Positions 8,940-21,392 of a stretch of DNA of 64,000 bases are shown in pieces. Each line of letters begins with the position of its first letter. Within the stretch, counting starts at the first letter, position 1. Both the position numbers and the translations under genes were made by a program. The stretch comes from DASXYU01 sp036502295 (lineage in GTDB: Bacteria > Actinomycetota > Actinomycetes > Mycobacteriales > Jatrophihabitantaceae): positions 7,450-71,449 of the forward strand of contig DASXYU010000072.1 of the NCBI GenBank assembly GCA_036502295.1, written 5' to 3'. The notes below the pieces were generated by a model. That model ran no database searches, was not told the origin of the DNA, and was given only the letters and a program-made list of their open reading frames with translations.

Positions 8940-9940
8940 CGGGTCTCGCGCGCGGCCGCCATGGCGAGGATCGCGCGCTCGAGCGCGTAGTCGGCGTCCG
9001 CAGCCTCACCCTTCACGTCGGCGTTGAGCCTGGCCACCACACCGAAGGCTTCACGCACGCCAGGCTCCGACCAGCCACGGAGCTGGTTCTGCGCACGCTC
9101 CACCTTCCACGGCGGCATACCGAGCATCTGGGCGAGGTCGAACTTGCTGGCGCGGGAACCGCCTGTGGCGCCGGCGACCTTGGCGATGGACCGCACCCCG
9201 TCGGCGAGGGCATCGGCGATCACGACCTGCGGAACACCGACGTCGAGTGCGAAGCGCAGCACCTCCAGAGCCCCGGGGACGTTGCCCACGACGGCAAGGT
9301 CAGCGACGGCGTAGCCGCTCACCTCTGCCCGTCCTTGGTGGAAGCGGCGGACCAGCGCGGTGTCGATCGAGCCCGAGCCGCTGTCTGTCACCAGCTGCGA
9401 GGACGCCGCGGCGAGCTCACGCAGGTCGCTGCCCACCGCGTCGACCAGAGCCGTCAGCGCGTCGGGGGAGATCCGCCCTCCGGCACGTTTCACCTCGGCA
9501 CGGACGAAGTCGAGGCGCTCCGAGGGTCTGGTGAGTTTGGCTACCGAGATCTCCGGCGCTCCCGCCTTCCGCGCCGCGTCGAGCAGCGCCTTGCCCTTCG
9601 CGCCGCCGGCGTGCTGCAGCACGATGACCGCGCCTTCGGTGGGTGCGGCGAGGTACTGCTGCAGCACGGGAGCCGCTGCCACCTTGACGTCCTGCATGGC
9701 GAGGACCACGAGCAGCCGCGCCTCGCTGAACAGCGACGGGCCGAGCATTTCGTGCAGTTCCGAACCTTCAATCTCGCCGCCGCTGATCTGGCTCTCGGTG
9801 ACGTCCGGATCGCCGCGGCGTGCGACGGAGGCGATCGCCGAGATGGCGCGCGAGATCAGCAGTTCCTCGTCTCCGACGAGGAGAAGGACGGGAGGGAGGA
9901 TCTCGGGGAGGTCATCGACAGTGACAGGGCGGGCCGGCAC
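8936..9940 (-). CDS. holA: DNA polymerase III subunit delta
   Basis: HolA is the clamp-loader subunit that opens the beta sliding clamp. The 334-residue product shows the usual delta layout: an N-terminal domain (LLVGDEELLISRAI), the DVKVAAAPVLQQYLAAP region, a helical middle with DLRELAAASSQL, and a C-terminal helical collar. I place the start at GTG 9940 (VPARPVTVDDLPEI), with AAGGA about 8 bases upstream; an in-frame GTG 21 bases earlier is possible. Its location after comEC is the common bacterial order, although here the DUF4157 gene and its partner are inserted between. Confidence 0.92.
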   Translation of the reverse strand: MPARPVTVDDLPEILPPVLLLVGDEELLISRAISAIASVARRGDPDVTESQISGGEIEGSELHEMLGPSLFSEARLLVVLAMQDVKVAAAPVLQQYLAAPTEGAVIVLQHAGGAKGKALLDAARKAGAPEISVAKLTRPSERLDFVRAEVKRAGGRISPDALTALVDAVGSDLRELAAASSQLVTDSGSGSIDTALVRRFHQGRAEVSGYAVADLAVVGNVPGALEVLRFALDVGVPQVVIADALADGVRSIAKVAGATGGSRASKFDLAQMLGMPPWKVERAQNQLRGWSEPGVREAFGVVARLNADVKGEAADADYALERAILAMAAARETR

Positions 9941-10055
9941 GCAGCCATCCTTGCATCTCACCCTGACGAACCAGGATTTCAGTGGCGCCGCAGCAGCCGA
10001 CAATTGCTACAGTCGCGTAGGTAAATGGGCCGTTGGTGACATCGTTGGGGCCGGC

Positions 10056-12505
<2,450 letters not shown>

Positions 12506-12509
<4 letters not shown>

Positions 12510-12763
12510 CCCGCAGTGCGCAGGTGTACCGCGAGGACCTGCTGGTTCTCGAGGTCACCGACCGTCCGGGTGTTCTCCTCTCCACGGCTGCACCCCCTCC
12601 CGGCGGCGCGCCGGCGCACCCGTTCCTCAACGCCCACGCCTTCGACCCGTTCAGCGAAGGCGAACTGGCGAACATCGTCTGGGCGTCGCAGAACTACGAC
12701 GACGTCCTTGCCAGGCTGCGTGACGCCGGTTTCTCAGTCGTGGAGGCCGACGAGACCGACTGA
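12506..12763 (+). CDS. Hypothetical 85-residue partner of the two-zincin protein
   Basis: No family recognised. The ATG overlaps the stop of the preceding gene (ATGA at 12506-12509), a sign of translational coupling. The protein is acidic with no signal or membrane segment: a strand-rich start (VYREDLLVLEVTDRPGVLL), a Pro/Gly loop, then DPFSEGELANIVWASQNYDDVLARLRDAGFSVVEAD, which looks like two helices and a strand. Position and size fit an immunity protein, inhibitor or chaperone for the upstream protease-like protein, but this is inference from arrangement only. Confidence 0.65.
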
Positions 12764-12775
12764 TCCGGCGCTGAC

Positions 12776-15145
12776 TCAGCCCGTCACCGCACTCGCCGCT
12801 TTGCCGCGAACCACGACAGTGAGCTTCTCCGGTGGACCGCGCACCGCGATGTCGCCGTCCTTGTCGGTGCGGCGCAGCGGAACGCCGAGGCGGTTCATCG
12901 TCTCCAGCAGGCTGGGTGCGGGGTGCCCGTAGTCGTTGTTCACGCCGCACGAGACCAGGGCGACCTTGGCGTGAACCGCCGAGAGGAACTCCGGAAGCGA
13001 ATAGGCGGAGCCGTGGTGCGGCACCTTGAGGACGTCCGCCCTCAGGTCGACGCCGGCGTCCAGCAGCGACTGCTGCTCCTCGATTTCGGCATCGCCGGGA
13101 AGCAGGATGCGCACGCCGTCGACCGTTGCGCGGAGCACGAGCGAGTCGTTGTTCGGATCCGATCGCGTGTTGTGCAGCTCTGTCGTCGGACCGAGCACCT
13201 CGAGGGCCACCGTGCCCACGGTGAAGCGCTGCCCCGGCACGGGCGTCGTCACCGATGTGCCGACGGGGAGCGCCGCTTGCAGGATCTGCACGCCCGACTC
13301 AGGGTCCGCGAGCGGGCCGGTGATCACGCGCCCGACCGGGCGTCCTCGCAAGGCGCCCGTGACGCCACCGACGTGATCGAGGTGAAAGTGGCTGATCGCC
13401 AGCAGTGGAATCTGTCGGATGCCGAGGTCGCGCAGGCAGCGGTCCATCCGCACGGGGTCGGGTCCGGTATCGATGACGACAGCTGCTCCCCCTCCGGCGT
13501 TCAAGACGATTCCGTCGCCCTGATCGACGTCACACACGGTCATCACCCACCCGTTGCTGCCATTGCCGGCAGTCGGCGGCCACGCTGCCGCCACGTTCCG
13601 GATCGGTACCTGAACCACGAGCGCGACCACGGCCACCGCGACGAGACCCGTCCTCATCGCGGTGTGCCGCGCTGCCACGAGCACGGCGAGGATCACCCCT
13701 ACGAGCAGCAAGCCACCGGCCATCCCGCCCGGCCAGGGCAGATTGCCGCCGTGGACCGTCCCGAGGTGATCCGCGACCAGGACGAGCCAGCGACACGGCC
13801 AGGACGCCAGCCAGGCGAGCACGCTGCCGAGTGTCAGCGAGAACGGGGCGACGAGCGCCGCGACGAAACCCAACAGCGTGGCCGGTGCCACGAGCGGTTC
13901 GGCAAGGATGTTCGCCGGTATCGCGGAGAGACTCACCGTGCCCGAGATCGCCGCCGCGATCGGCGCGGTCACCATGTGTGCCGCCGCAGCCACCGCGGTC
14001 GCCTCCGCCAACCCCATCGGGACGTGCCGGCCGCGCAGCGCAGCGGCCCAGCGCGGGGCGAGCAGCAGCAGCGCAGCGGTGGCGAGGACGGACATCGCGA
14101 AGCCGGCATCCACAGCGAGGAACGGGTCGTAGAGCAACAACGCGATCACCGCGAAGCCGACTGCCGGAAGCGCGGCGCGGGGGCGTCCTGAGGCGAGGCC
14201 GGCGAGGGTGACCAGGCCCATCGCCGCTGCCCGCAGCACGCTCGGCGAGGGACGCGCGACGAGGACGAAGGCCACGACCACGAGCACACCGACGAGCGCG
14301 CAGATCCACGGCCGTGCCCGGAGGCGCCGCAGCAACAGCAGCACCGCCCCCAACAGCAGGGAGAGATTCGTCCCTGAGACCGCGACGAGGTGCGTGAGAC
14401 CCGCGAGGCGGAAGTGTTCCTTGAGCACCGGGTCGAGTTGCGTGGTGTCGCCGTCGATGAGTCCGGGCAGCAGCCCACGGACCTGGGTCGGCAATCCGGC
14501 ACAGGCTGCCCGCAAGGACGCCCGCACCACGCCGGCCGCGCGCTGGTACCAGGGCGGTCCTCCGACCGGCGTCGGGGCCGATTCGGCGAAGAGGGCCACC
14601 GCCAGCTCGCCGTCATCCAGCGGAGGGGCGAGTTGGCCGTCCACGATCACCCGCTGCCCGGGCAGGACGTCCTGCCACCCGGCAGCGTCGGCGAGGACGA
14701 CCAGCGAACCGTCAAGATCGCGAGTGCTCGCACCCTCGGTGACGCTGCGGGCGGCTGCGTCCAACACGATGCGCGGACGACCGTCAGGGCCGCGGGTGGC
14801 CAGTGGTGTCGGATCACTGCTGGTGACGAGTTCCAGGTGAACCTGCGCGCGCTCGGTGGCGAGCTGCCAGAGCGGCGAGGCATGGGCGTGCGCCTGGCGG
14901 GCGGCCAACGGAATCAGCAGTAACGCCACCACCAGCAGCCACATCGCCGGCGCGAGACCACGCACGTGCCGCCTCGACGCGAACAGCACGGCGGCGAGGA
15001 CGACGGCGCCGACCGCTACGACCACCACGGTGCGGGTGTCTCGGCCCAGTGCCCAGAGCACCGCGAGCCAGCCCGCGACAGCCGCCGCGAGCAGCCGCAG
15101 ATCGACCGTCCCGGAGTGGGCGGAGCCGTCGTGTCGAGAAGTCAC
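12776..15145 (-). CDS. comEC: ComEC/Rec2 DNA-uptake channel protein
   Basis: ComEC forms the inner-membrane channel for single-stranded DNA in natural transformation. The 789-residue product has the N-terminal membrane helices and OB-fold, the central Competence domain (LTHLVAVSGTNLSLLLGAV; PSPSVLRAAAMG) with many hydrophobic spans, and a C-terminal metallo-beta-lactamase domain with SHFHLDHVGG and a later HHGSAYS, the proposed nuclease. The start is GTG 15145. comEA lies 31 bases upstream on the same strand. Most actinobacteria carry these genes without proven competence. Confidence 0.93.
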   Translation of the reverse strand: MTSRHDGSAHSGTVDLRLLAAAVAGWLAVLWALGRDTRTVVVVAVGAVVLAAVLFASRRHVRGLAPAMWLLVVALLLIPLAARQAHAHASPLWQLATERAQVHLELVTSSDPTPLATRGPDGRPRIVLDAAARSVTEGASTRDLDGSLVVLADAAGWQDVLPGQRVIVDGQLAPPLDDGELAVALFAESAPTPVGGPPWYQRAAGVVRASLRAACAGLPTQVRGLLPGLIDGDTTQLDPVLKEHFRLAGLTHLVAVSGTNLSLLLGAVLLLLRRLRARPWICALVGVLVVVAFVLVARPSPSVLRAAAMGLVTLAGLASGRPRAALPAVGFAVIALLLYDPFLAVDAGFAMSVLATAALLLLAPRWAAALRGRHVPMGLAEATAVAAAAHMVTAPIAAAISGTVSLSAIPANILAEPLVAPATLLGFVAALVAPFSLTLGSVLAWLASWPCRWLVLVADHLGTVHGGNLPWPGGMAGGLLLVGVILAVLVAARHTAMRTGLVAVAVVALVVQVPIRNVAAAWPPTAGNGSNGWVMTVCDVDQGDGIVLNAGGGAAVVIDTGPDPVRMDRCLRDLGIRQIPLLAISHFHLDHVGGVTGALRGRPVGRVITGPLADPESGVQILQAALPVGTSVTTPVPGQRFTVGTVALEVLGPTTELHNTRSDPNNDSLVLRATVDGVRILLPGDAEIEEQQSLLDAGVDLRADVLKVPHHGSAYSLPEFLSAVHAKVALVSCGVNNDYGHPAPSLLETMNRLGVPLRRTDKDGDIAVRGPPEKLTVVVRGKAASAVTG

Positions 15146-15176
15146 CGCGCCCTCAGCACCCTCGGCGTCATCAGGG

Positions 15177-15893
15177 TCATGGCGTCACCAGGTCTTTGAT
15201 TGCGGCGTACTTGCTGGGTCCGATGCCATTCACGTCCTGCAACTGATCGATGCGGGCGAAGCCGCCGTGTGCCGTGCGCCAGTCGAGGATGTGCTGCGCG
15301 AGCACCGGTCCCACTCCGGGCAGCCCTTGCAGTTGCGTCAGATCCGCGGAGTTGAGACTGAGGACGCCGCCACTCGCCGCGCTGTCGGCGGCGGACGCCG
15401 GACCCACGCCACCCGACCCGGCACCCGGTGCACCCTGAGCTGCGGGTACCGGCGTGAGGCTCACGACGATCTGCTGGCCGTCGGTGAGCTTCGCAGCACG
15501 GTTCACGCCCACGGCGCTGACACCGGGCAGGACGCCGCCCGCCGCCTTGAGTGCGTCATTCACCCGCGCTCCGGGCTCGAGCCGGTACAGGCCGGGACGC
15601 CGTACCTTTCCTTCGACGTCCACCACTACCTCTCCCGCCGGGGCCACCCGGGAAGGCGTGGTGTCCGAAGAGGTGGTGTCCGAAGACGTGGTGCCCGAAG
15701 AGGTGGTGCCCGCCGAGGAACCCGCGCTCGGTGTCGGCGCGTCTTGGGCCACGGTGAGCGGTTGCGGGCGAGCCGAGAACACCCACGCCACGGTGACCGC
15801 CACGACGACAACGAGAACGGTGCCGAGCGCAAGCACCGCTCGGCGACTTGGCTGCCAGCGCGCAGCCAGCTCTCCCAACCCTTCGCGCAACAC
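15177..15893 (-). CDS. comEA: ComEA DNA-binding competence protein
   Basis: ComEA binds double-stranded DNA outside the membrane and passes it to ComEC. The 238-residue protein has one membrane anchor (about 18-40), a Thr/Ser-rich linker built from a 15-base tandem repeat, an SLBB domain (GEVVVDVEGKVRRPGLYRL to about 150), and a C-terminal double helix-hairpin-helix (LNSADLTQLQGLPGVGPVLA; DVNGIGPSKYAAI). The start GTG 15893 lies 6 bases after a reverse-strand TAACCT box (15900-15905), so the comEA-comEC transcript may be leaderless. Confidence 0.93.
   Translation of the reverse strand: MLREGLGELAARWQPSRRAVLALGTVLVVVVAVTVAWVFSARPQPLTVAQDAPTPSAGSSAGTTSSGTTSSDTTSSDTTPSRVAPAGEVVVDVEGKVRRPGLYRLEPGARVNDALKAAGGVLPGVSAVGVNRAAKLTDGQQIVVSLTPVPAAQGAPGAGSGGVGPASAADSAASGGVLSLNSADLTQLQGLPGVGPVLAQHILDWRTAHGGFARIDQLQDVNGIGPSKYAAIKDLVTP
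15658..15717. repeat. 15-base tandem repeat, four copies, in comEA
   Basis: Four units of GTGGTGYCCGMMGAS at exact 15-base spacing (15658, 15673, 15688, 15703). On the coding strand they give GTTSS/DTTSS repeats in the linker between membrane anchor and SLBB domain. Copy number could vary without shifting frame. Confidence 0.88.
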
Positions 15894-15989
15894 GCCGTGA
15901 GGTTAGGTTCGTGCCGGCTGCCACCGCAGCCGTGCGGCGCGCGCTGTGGATAACGGGCGCCCCGTCCACAGCCGGTAGCGTTGCGCCCC

Positions 15990-17441
15990 GTGAGGGCGCG
16001 GATTCTGCTAGCGGTCACCGGGGCAGGCTCCGCGGCGATGGCAGTCGCCTCGTGGTGGTGCGCGGCAATCCAGGCCGGTCGTGACACCAACACCGCCGCC
16101 TTCGTCCTCTTCTACATCGGACTGGCTGCGGTCATCGGTGCGTGGTTATTGCTCGGCAGGCACGTCCTGGCCGGGGCGTGCGGGGCGAGGACGGTGACCC
16201 GCTACGCTCTCGCCGGCGCGGTGCCGTTGCTCGGTGCCGCCCCCTTCGGACGTGACCTCTGGGCGTACGCAGCGCAGGGAAACCTGGTCCGGCACGGTAT
16301 CGACCCCTACACACACGGGCCGTCGGCGGTACCCGGGGTCTTCACCGCCCAGGTCAGTCCGCGGTGGCTGGACAGCGCCTCGCCCTACGGCCCGATCTGG
16401 CTGCGGATCTCGCACCTCGGCGTCGATGTCAGCGCCAGCCATCCCGTGATCGCCGTGCTGCTGCTGCGCCTGCCGGCGATGCTCGGACTACTGCTCTGCC
16501 TCTGGGCATTGCCCCGGCTCGCCGAACGCTTCCGCACCACTATCGGCGCCGGAACACCGGGCACCGGAACACCGGGCACCGGAACACCCGGCACCGGAAC
16601 ACCCGGCACCGGCCTCTGGCTCGGCGCCGCCTCGCCTCTCACGGTCGTCCTGGGCGTGGGTGGCGGCCACAACGACCTGTTCATGCTCGGCCTCGTCCTG
16701 GCCGGCTGTGCCGTCGCCACCCGTGGCGGTGAACGGATGCTCGCGCTCGGCGCCGCCATCGTCGCCCTCGGCGTACTGGTGAAGTCTCCGGCGGCTATCG
16801 GCCTGGCGTTCACGGTGCCGCTCTATCTGCACGCCAACCGGCTCGACCGCAGTGTCAAGAACGTCGTGCGCGCCTGTGCCGTCGCTGTCGTGAGCGCTGC
16901 CGCGGTGATCGTCCTTGCGAGCCTCGCCTGCGGCCTCGGACACGGCTGGACGAGCCAGGTGAACTCCGACTCGCAGTGGATCAGCTGGCTGTCGCTGCCC
17001 TCGGCGCTCGTCCTGTTCGGACGCCTGGTCTCCGGCGCCTCGCCGCTGAAGCACCTCGACGGCACGCTCAGGGGATTCCGTACCGGCGGTGAGGTGCTCA
17101 CGGTCGTCGCCGTGGTGGCGCTCTGGTTCGTCGCGATCTCCCGCCTCAAGGACGGCCGCACGCAGCTCGCGTGCCTGTCGGCCGCGCTCGGTGCGGCGGC
17201 GCTGCTCGCGCCGTCGGTGCAGCCCTGGTACTACTGCTGGGGACTCGCGCTGGCCGGCTTCGTCGTCACCCGCCGCGTGGTGCTGTGGCTGCTCGCCGCG
17301 GTCGGCGTCCTCTTCCCGATCATGATCATGCCCTCGGGCAGCGGCATGGAGAGCGACTGGCGGGCCTTCCCGGTCATCGCCGCAGCCCTCCTCCTCGCCG
17401 CCGCGGCAACTTTTGGTCTTGAGTCAGGGAATCTCGCCTGA
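15990..17441 (+). CDS. mptB: Polyprenol-phosphomannose-dependent alpha-1,6-mannosyltransferase (MptB type)
   Basis: A polytopic GT-C-type glycosyltransferase of 483 residues. MptB uses polyprenyl-phospho-mannose to extend the alpha-1,6-mannan core of lipomannan/lipoarabinomannan at the outer face of the membrane. Seen: about 12 hydrophobic spans, the early FGRDLWAYAAQGNLVRHGIDPYTH loop with acidic catalytic residues, and a family-typical YGPIWL. A 15-base repeat inserts (GTPGT)4 into a loop. I prefer GTG 15990 over TTG 15981 because a TAGCGT box at 15976-15981 sits 8 bases before it. The last codons and stop lie inside a 20-base-pair hairpin. Confidence 0.85.
   Translation: MRARILLAVTGAGSAAMAVASWWCAAIQAGRDTNTAAFVLFYIGLAAVIGAWLLLGRHVLAGACGARTVTRYALAGAVPLLGAAPFGRDLWAYAAQGNLVRHGIDPYTHGPSAVPGVFTAQVSPRWLDSASPYGPIWLRISHLGVDVSASHPVIAVLLLRLPAMLGLLLCLWALPRLAERFRTTIGAGTPGTGTPGTGTPGTGTPGTGLWLGAASPLTVVLGVGGGHNDLFMLGLVLAGCAVATRGGERMLALGAAIVALGVLVKSPAAIGLAFTVPLYLHANRLDRSVKNVVRACAVAVVSAAAVIVLASLACGLGHGWTSQVNSDSQWISWLSLPSALVLFGRLVSGASPLKHLDGTLRGFRTGGEVLTVVAVVALWFVAISRLKDGRTQLACLSAALGAAALLAPSVQPWYYCWGLALAGFVVTRRVVLWLLAAVGVLFPIMIMPSGSGMESDWRAFPVIAAALLLAAAATFGLESGNLA
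16551..16610. repeat. 15-base tandem repeat, four copies, in mptB
   Basis: Four contiguous units of GGAACACCSGGCACC (16551, 16566, 16581, 16596), the first two ending in a GGG variant and the last two in a CGG variant. They encode GTPGT four times in a loop between membrane spans, so length change should be tolerated. Confidence 0.9.
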
Positions 17442-17456
17442 CTCAAGACCAAAAGT
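17409..17456. terminator. 20-base-pair bidirectional hairpin between mptB and degV
   Basis: A perfect 20-base inverted repeat (17409-17428 and 17437-17456) with an 8-base loop. Both arms carry an A/T run (ACTTTTGG / CCAAAAGT), so either transcript gets a U-run at its 3' side. The left arm and loop encode the final residues of MptB and the stop TGA (17439-17441) lies inside the right arm. The degV stop follows at 17464. Confidence 0.85.
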
Positions 17457-17463
17457 CGGTGGG

Positions 17464-18351
17464 TTAGCGGCGCACGACGACCGTCCCGATGGCCCCGGGA
17501 CCGAGGTGCGCACCGATGACGGCGCCCAACTCCGAGACCTGTAGCTCGCCGAGCTGAGGCACCCGCCCGCGCAGCTGCTCAGCGACCGCGTTGGCCCGTT
17601 CCGGGGCGTCGAGGTGGTGCACCGCGAGGTCGACGGGGCCGTCGCCAGCAGCAGCCGCCGTGAGTTCCACCAGTCGCGCCAGCGCCTTGCTCGACGTGCG
17701 CACCTTCTCCAGCGCGACGATGTTTCCCTCCGCCATCTGCAGCAGCGGCTTCACCGCGAGCGACGTGGCGAGCAGCGCGGCAGCGTTGCCGACCCGTCCT
17801 CCACGGCGCAGATACTCCAGCGTGTCGACGTAGAACATGATCTTGGTGCGGTCGATCACCTCCACCGCCGCGCCCTGCACCTCAGCGGGGCCAGCTCCTG
17901 CTGAGGCAGCGCGGGCCGCGGCCAGGACGGCGTAGCCGAGACCCATGCCCGCGGCCCGCGAATCCAGCACACGCACCACCCCGTGACCGAAGTCCTGCGA
18001 GGCCAGCGTCGCCGACTCCCAGGTGCCGGAGAGCGCTGCCGCCAGATGGATCGACACCACGTGGGTAGCTCCGCCGTCGAGGCAGGCCCGGTAGGACGCC
18101 GCGAACTCTGCCGGCGTGGGGCGCGAGGTCGTGATGACGACCTTGTCGCGCAGTGCGGTGGCGACATCGCAGCCGAGGATCTCCACGCCGTCGACGGCGC
18201 TGCGCGTGCCGAGCAGCACCCGCAGCGGCACCACGTGGATCCCGTACTGCTCGACCACCTCGGGCGCGAGCCCGGCGGTCGAGTCCGTGACGATGGCGAC
18301 AGAGGTCGGCGCCACCTCGGGTTCCGTCTGCCTGCGACGGAAGACCGCCAT
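17464..18351 (-). CDS. DegV family fatty-acid-binding protein
   Basis: A 295-residue DegV (EDD fold) protein. These bind fatty acids; in Firmicutes (FakB) they present them to a kinase, while the actinobacterial role is less clear. Seen: AIVTDSTAGL at the start, TSRPTPAEF, the SIHLAAALSGTWESA loop and YVDTLEYLRRGGRVGNAAAL, all hallmarks. It follows leuS by 27 bases on the same strand, likely one transcript. No FakA-like kinase is in the window. Confidence 0.93.
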   Translation of the reverse strand: MAVFRRRQTEPEVAPTSVAIVTDSTAGLAPEVVEQYGIHVVPLRVLLGTRSAVDGVEILGCDVATALRDKVVITTSRPTPAEFAASYRACLDGGATHVVSIHLAAALSGTWESATLASQDFGHGVVRVLDSRAAGMGLGYAVLAAARAASAGAGPAEVQGAAVEVIDRTKIMFYVDTLEYLRRGGRVGNAAALLATSLAVKPLLQMAEGNIVALEKVRTSSKALARLVELTAAAAGDGPVDLAVHHLDAPERANAVAEQLRGRVPQLGELQVSELGAVIGAHLGPGAIGTVVVRR

Positions 18352-18378
18352 CAGAGGTCAGCCATCGGACGCCGGCCC

Positions 18379-21261
18379 TCAGACAACGAAGTTGACGAGG
18401 CGGCCGGGGACCGCGACCACCCGCTTGGTCTCGCGTCCCTCGAGCGCCGCGACGACCTTCTCGTCGGCCCGTGCCGCCCGCTCCAGCGCGGCGACATCAG
18501 CGTCGGCGGGCACGGAGATCACCGCCCGTACCTTGCCGTTCACCTGCACGGGCACCTCGATGGTGTCGTCCGCCAGCAACGCGGGGTCGGGCACCGGAAA
18601 GTCCGCCCACGCGATCGACGTCTCGTGCCCGAGCCGTGCCCAGAGTTCCTCGGCGATGTGCGGGGCGAGCGGGGCGAGCATCAACACCAACGGCTCGGCG
18701 ACAGCGCGCGGTGCTCCGCCGTTCGGGTATGCCTGCGTCACCGCGTTGTTCAGCTCGGTGAGCCGTGCCACCGACGTGTTGAAGCGCAGCGTCTCATAGC
18801 CCTCTCGCACCGCGGCGATCGTCTTGTGCAGCTGACGGTTCAGCTCCTCCGGCACGTCCTCCGAGCTGACGTGCGCCGCCCCGCTGTTCTCGTCCACCAC
18901 CACCCGCCAGATGCGCTGCAGCAGGCGGTACGGGCCGACGATCGCCTTCGTCTCCCAAGGACGATCCGCCTCCAGCGGGCCGGCCGACATCTCGAAAAGG
19001 CGCAGCGTGTCCGCGCCGTAGTCGGCGAAGACGTCGTCAGGGGTCGTCACGTTCTTCAGCGACTTGCCCATCTTCCCGTACTCGCGGGTGACCTTCTCGC
19101 CGTTGTAGAAGTAGCCGTCGGGCGTCTGCTCCACCTCGGCGGCGGGCACGTGCACGCCGCGCGAGTCGGTGAAGGCGTAGGCCTGCACGTAACCCTGGTT
19201 CACCAGGCGGTGGAACGGCTCGGAGGAGGAGAGGTAGCCGAGGTCGAAGAGCACCTTGTGCCAGAACCGCGCGTAGAGCAGGTGCAGGACGGCGTGCTCG
19301 ACGCCGCCGACGTAGAGTTCGACCCCGCCGAGAGGACGGTCGGCCGACGGTCCCATCCAGTAGTGCTCGACGAACGGGTCGACGAGTCGCTGCGCGTTGG
19401 TCGGATCGAGGTAGCGCAGCTCATACCAGCACGACCCGGCCCAGTTCGGCATCGTGTTCGTCTCACGGTGGTACGTCCTCATGCCGTCGCCGAGGTCGAG
19501 TTCGACCTCCACCCAGTCGTGCAGGCGCCCCAGCGGCGGCCGCGGCGTCGAGGACGAATCCTCCGGTTCGAAGGTCTCCGGCGAGAAGTCGTCGGTCTCA
19601 GGCAGCAGCACGGGAAGCATCGAATCGGGCAGCGCCACCGGCAGGCCGGTCTCGTCGTAGACGATCGGGAACGGCTCGCCCCAGTAGCGCTGCCGGCTGA
19701 AGAGCCAGTCACGCAGGCGATAGGTCACCGCGCCGGTGCCCGCGCCGTGCGCCTCGAGCCAGCCGATGATCCGCTCCTTGGCCTGCGCCACAGCGAGGCC
19801 GTCGAGCGACAGCCCCTCGATGCTCGAGTTGATCGCGGGACCGTCGCCTGTGAACGCTCCCCCGTCCCAGCCCTCGGGCGGCTGCACGGTACGGATGATC
19901 GGCAGGCCGAACGCCTTCGCGAAATCCCAGTCGCGTTCGTCCTGCGCCGGGACGGCCATGATCGCGCCGGTGCCGTAGCCCATGAGGACGTAGTCGGCGA
20001 TGAACACCGGGATGCTCGTTCCGGTAACGGGATTCCTCGCGAACGAGCCGGTGAAGACGCCGGTCTTCTCCTTCTCCGTGTCGACCTGGCGGGCGCGATC
20101 GGAGACGTTGGCTGCCCTGGCGATGTAGGCGTCGACGCCCTCGGCCGGCGTCGCGGCGCCGCCGGTCCAGCGCTCATCCGTCCCCTGCGGCCATTCGGCC
20201 GAGGTGAGCGCACCGACGAGTGGATGCTCCGGCGCGATCACCATGTAGGTCGCGCCGAAGAGAGTGTCCGGACGCGTGGTGAAGACCGTCAGCGTCCCCG
20301 CGGCAGTCTCGAAGTTGACATGCGCGCCGGTGGAGCGCCCGATCCAGTTGCGCTGCATGGTGCGCACCTTCTCGGGCCAGTCGATCTTGTCCAGGTCGCG
20401 GACGAGGCGGTCGGCGTAGGAGGTGATGCGCAGCATCCACTGCGCCAACGGTTTACGGAACACCGGGAAGTTGCCGCGCTCGCTGCGTCCGTCGGCGGTC
20501 ACCTCCTCGTTGGAGAGAACTGTGCCTAGCCCTGGCGCCCAGTTCACGGTCGACTCGGTGCGGTAGGCCAGGCGATGGTTGTCGGTGACCTGCCGCCTCT
20601 CGACCGCGTCGAGATCGGCCCAGTGCTTGCCGAAGGGGTTCGTCCCCGCACTCGGCTCGCGCTCATCGGTGTCGAGTTCGCTGATCAGCTCGGCGATCGG
20701 ACGCGCCTTGTCCAGCGCCGTGTCGTACCAGGAGTTGAAGATCTGCAGGAAGATCCACTGCGTCCAGCGGTAGTAGCCGGGGTCGGTGGTGGCCAGCCTG
20801 CGCCGCTCGTCGTGGCCGAGACCGAGGCGGCGCAGCTGGGTGATGAAGGTGTCGATGTTGGCGTAGGTCGTGGTTGCGGGGTGCGTGCCGGTCTGTACCG
20901 CGTATTGCTCGGCGGGCAGGCCGAAGGCGTCGAAACCCATGGTGTGCAGCACGTTGTGACCGCTCATCCGCAGGTAACGGGCGTAGACGTCGGTGCCGAT
21001 GTAACCCAGCGGGTGTCCCACGTGCAGACCGGCGCCGGAGGGGTAGGGGAACATGTCCATCACGTACGCGTGAGGACGGATCGCGACGGCGTCGAAGCCG
21101 TCGGCAAGCGGGCCCTCGGGGTTCGGCGCGTTGAAGGTGCCCTCAGCCAGCCACCGTGCCTGCCATGCCTGCTCGATGTTCTCAGCGAGAGCAGCGTTGT
21201 ACCGGTGCTGCGGCTGGCTGTCGGCTGTCACCGATGGGGAGTCGTTGGCTGGCTCAGTCAC
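18379..21261 (-). CDS. leuS: Leucyl-tRNA synthetase
   Basis: A class I synthetase of 960 residues, the length usual for actinobacteria. Seen: a HIGH-type motif in [16 protein letters not shown], the CP1 editing domain with [15 protein letters not shown], a KMSKS-type motif reading KMGKSLKN, and the C-terminal anticodon and LeuS-specific domains. The start GTG 21261 ([11 protein letters not shown]) lies 8 bases after a reverse-strand TAGGCT box (21270-21275) with no Shine-Dalgarno. I looked for a T-box or leucine-rich leader peptide and found neither. degV follows. Confidence 0.97.
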   Translation of the reverse strand: MTEPANDSPSVTADSQPQHRYNAALAENIEQAWQARWLAEGTFNAPNPEGPLADGFDAVAIRPHAYVMDMFPYPSGAGLHVGHPLGYIGTDVYARYLRMSGHNVLHTMGFDAFGLPAEQYAVQTGTHPATTTYANIDTFITQLRRLGLGHDERRRLATTDPGYYRWTQWIFLQIFNSWYDTALDKARPIAELISELDTDEREPSAGTNPFGKHWADLDAVERRQVTDNHRLAYRTESTVNWAPGLGTVLSNEEVTADGRSERGNFPVFRKPLAQWMLRITSYADRLVRDLDKIDWPEKVRTMQRNWIGRSTGAHVNFETAAGTLTVFTTRPDTLFGATYMVIAPEHPLVGALTSAEWPQGTDERWTGGAATPAEGVDAYIARAANVSDRARQVDTEKEKTGVFTGSFARNPVTGTSIPVFIADYVLMGYGTGAIMAVPAQDERDWDFAKAFGLPIIRTVQPPEGWDGGAFTGDGPAINSSIEGLSLDGLAVAQAKERIIGWLEAHGAGTGAVTYRLRDWLFSRQRYWGEPFPIVYDETGLPVALPDSMLPVLLPETDDFSPETFEPEDSSSTPRPPLGRLHDWVEVELDLGDGMRTYHRETNTMPNWAGSCWYELRYLDPTNAQRLVDPFVEHYWMGPSADRPLGGVELYVGGVEHAVLHLLYARFWHKVLFDLGYLSSSEPFHRLVNQGYVQAYAFTDSRGVHVPAAEVEQTPDGYFYNGEKVTREYGKMGKSLKNVTTPDDVFADYGADTLRLFEMSAGPLEADRPWETKAIVGPYRLLQRIWRVVVDENSGAAHVSSEDVPEELNRQLHKTIAAVREGYETLRFNTSVARLTELNNAVTQAYPNGGAPRAVAEPLVLMLAPLAPHIAEELWARLGHETSIAWADFPVPDPALLADDTIEVPVQVNGKVRAVISVPADADVAALERAARADEKVVAALEGRETKRVVAVPGRLVNFVV

Positions 21262-21363
21262 GTCACAAGAGCCTACTGGGACGATTCCAGTGCTCGCCCC
21301 GCTCCCGTCGTCCGTCGCCGCCGGGAGCGGGGGCACTGAGCCCAAACTTTAGGCTCGCTTAAC

Positions 21364-21392
21364 AGTCCACACCAGACCTACAGGTGTGGACT
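21364..21392 (-). terminator. Hairpin downstream of gpgP (possible leuS leader element)
   Basis: A 10-base perfect stem (AGTCCACACC / GGTGTGGACT) with a 9-base loop lies about 80 bases after the gpgP stop and 100 bases before leuS, both minus-strand genes. Two more GC hairpins lie at 21417-21432 and 21456-21472. The group most simply terminates the nadD-rsfS-gpgP transcript. Confidence 0.6.

Noticed and set aside
9360..10055. N-terminal extension of the DUF4157 protein by about 230 residues
   Set aside because: It runs antisense through holA and has Ser/Ala/Arg-rich shadow composition; real similarity starts after ATG 10056.
17983..20529. 848-residue plus-strand frame
   Set aside because: Antisense of leuS with His/Arg/Val-rich shadow composition and no motif.
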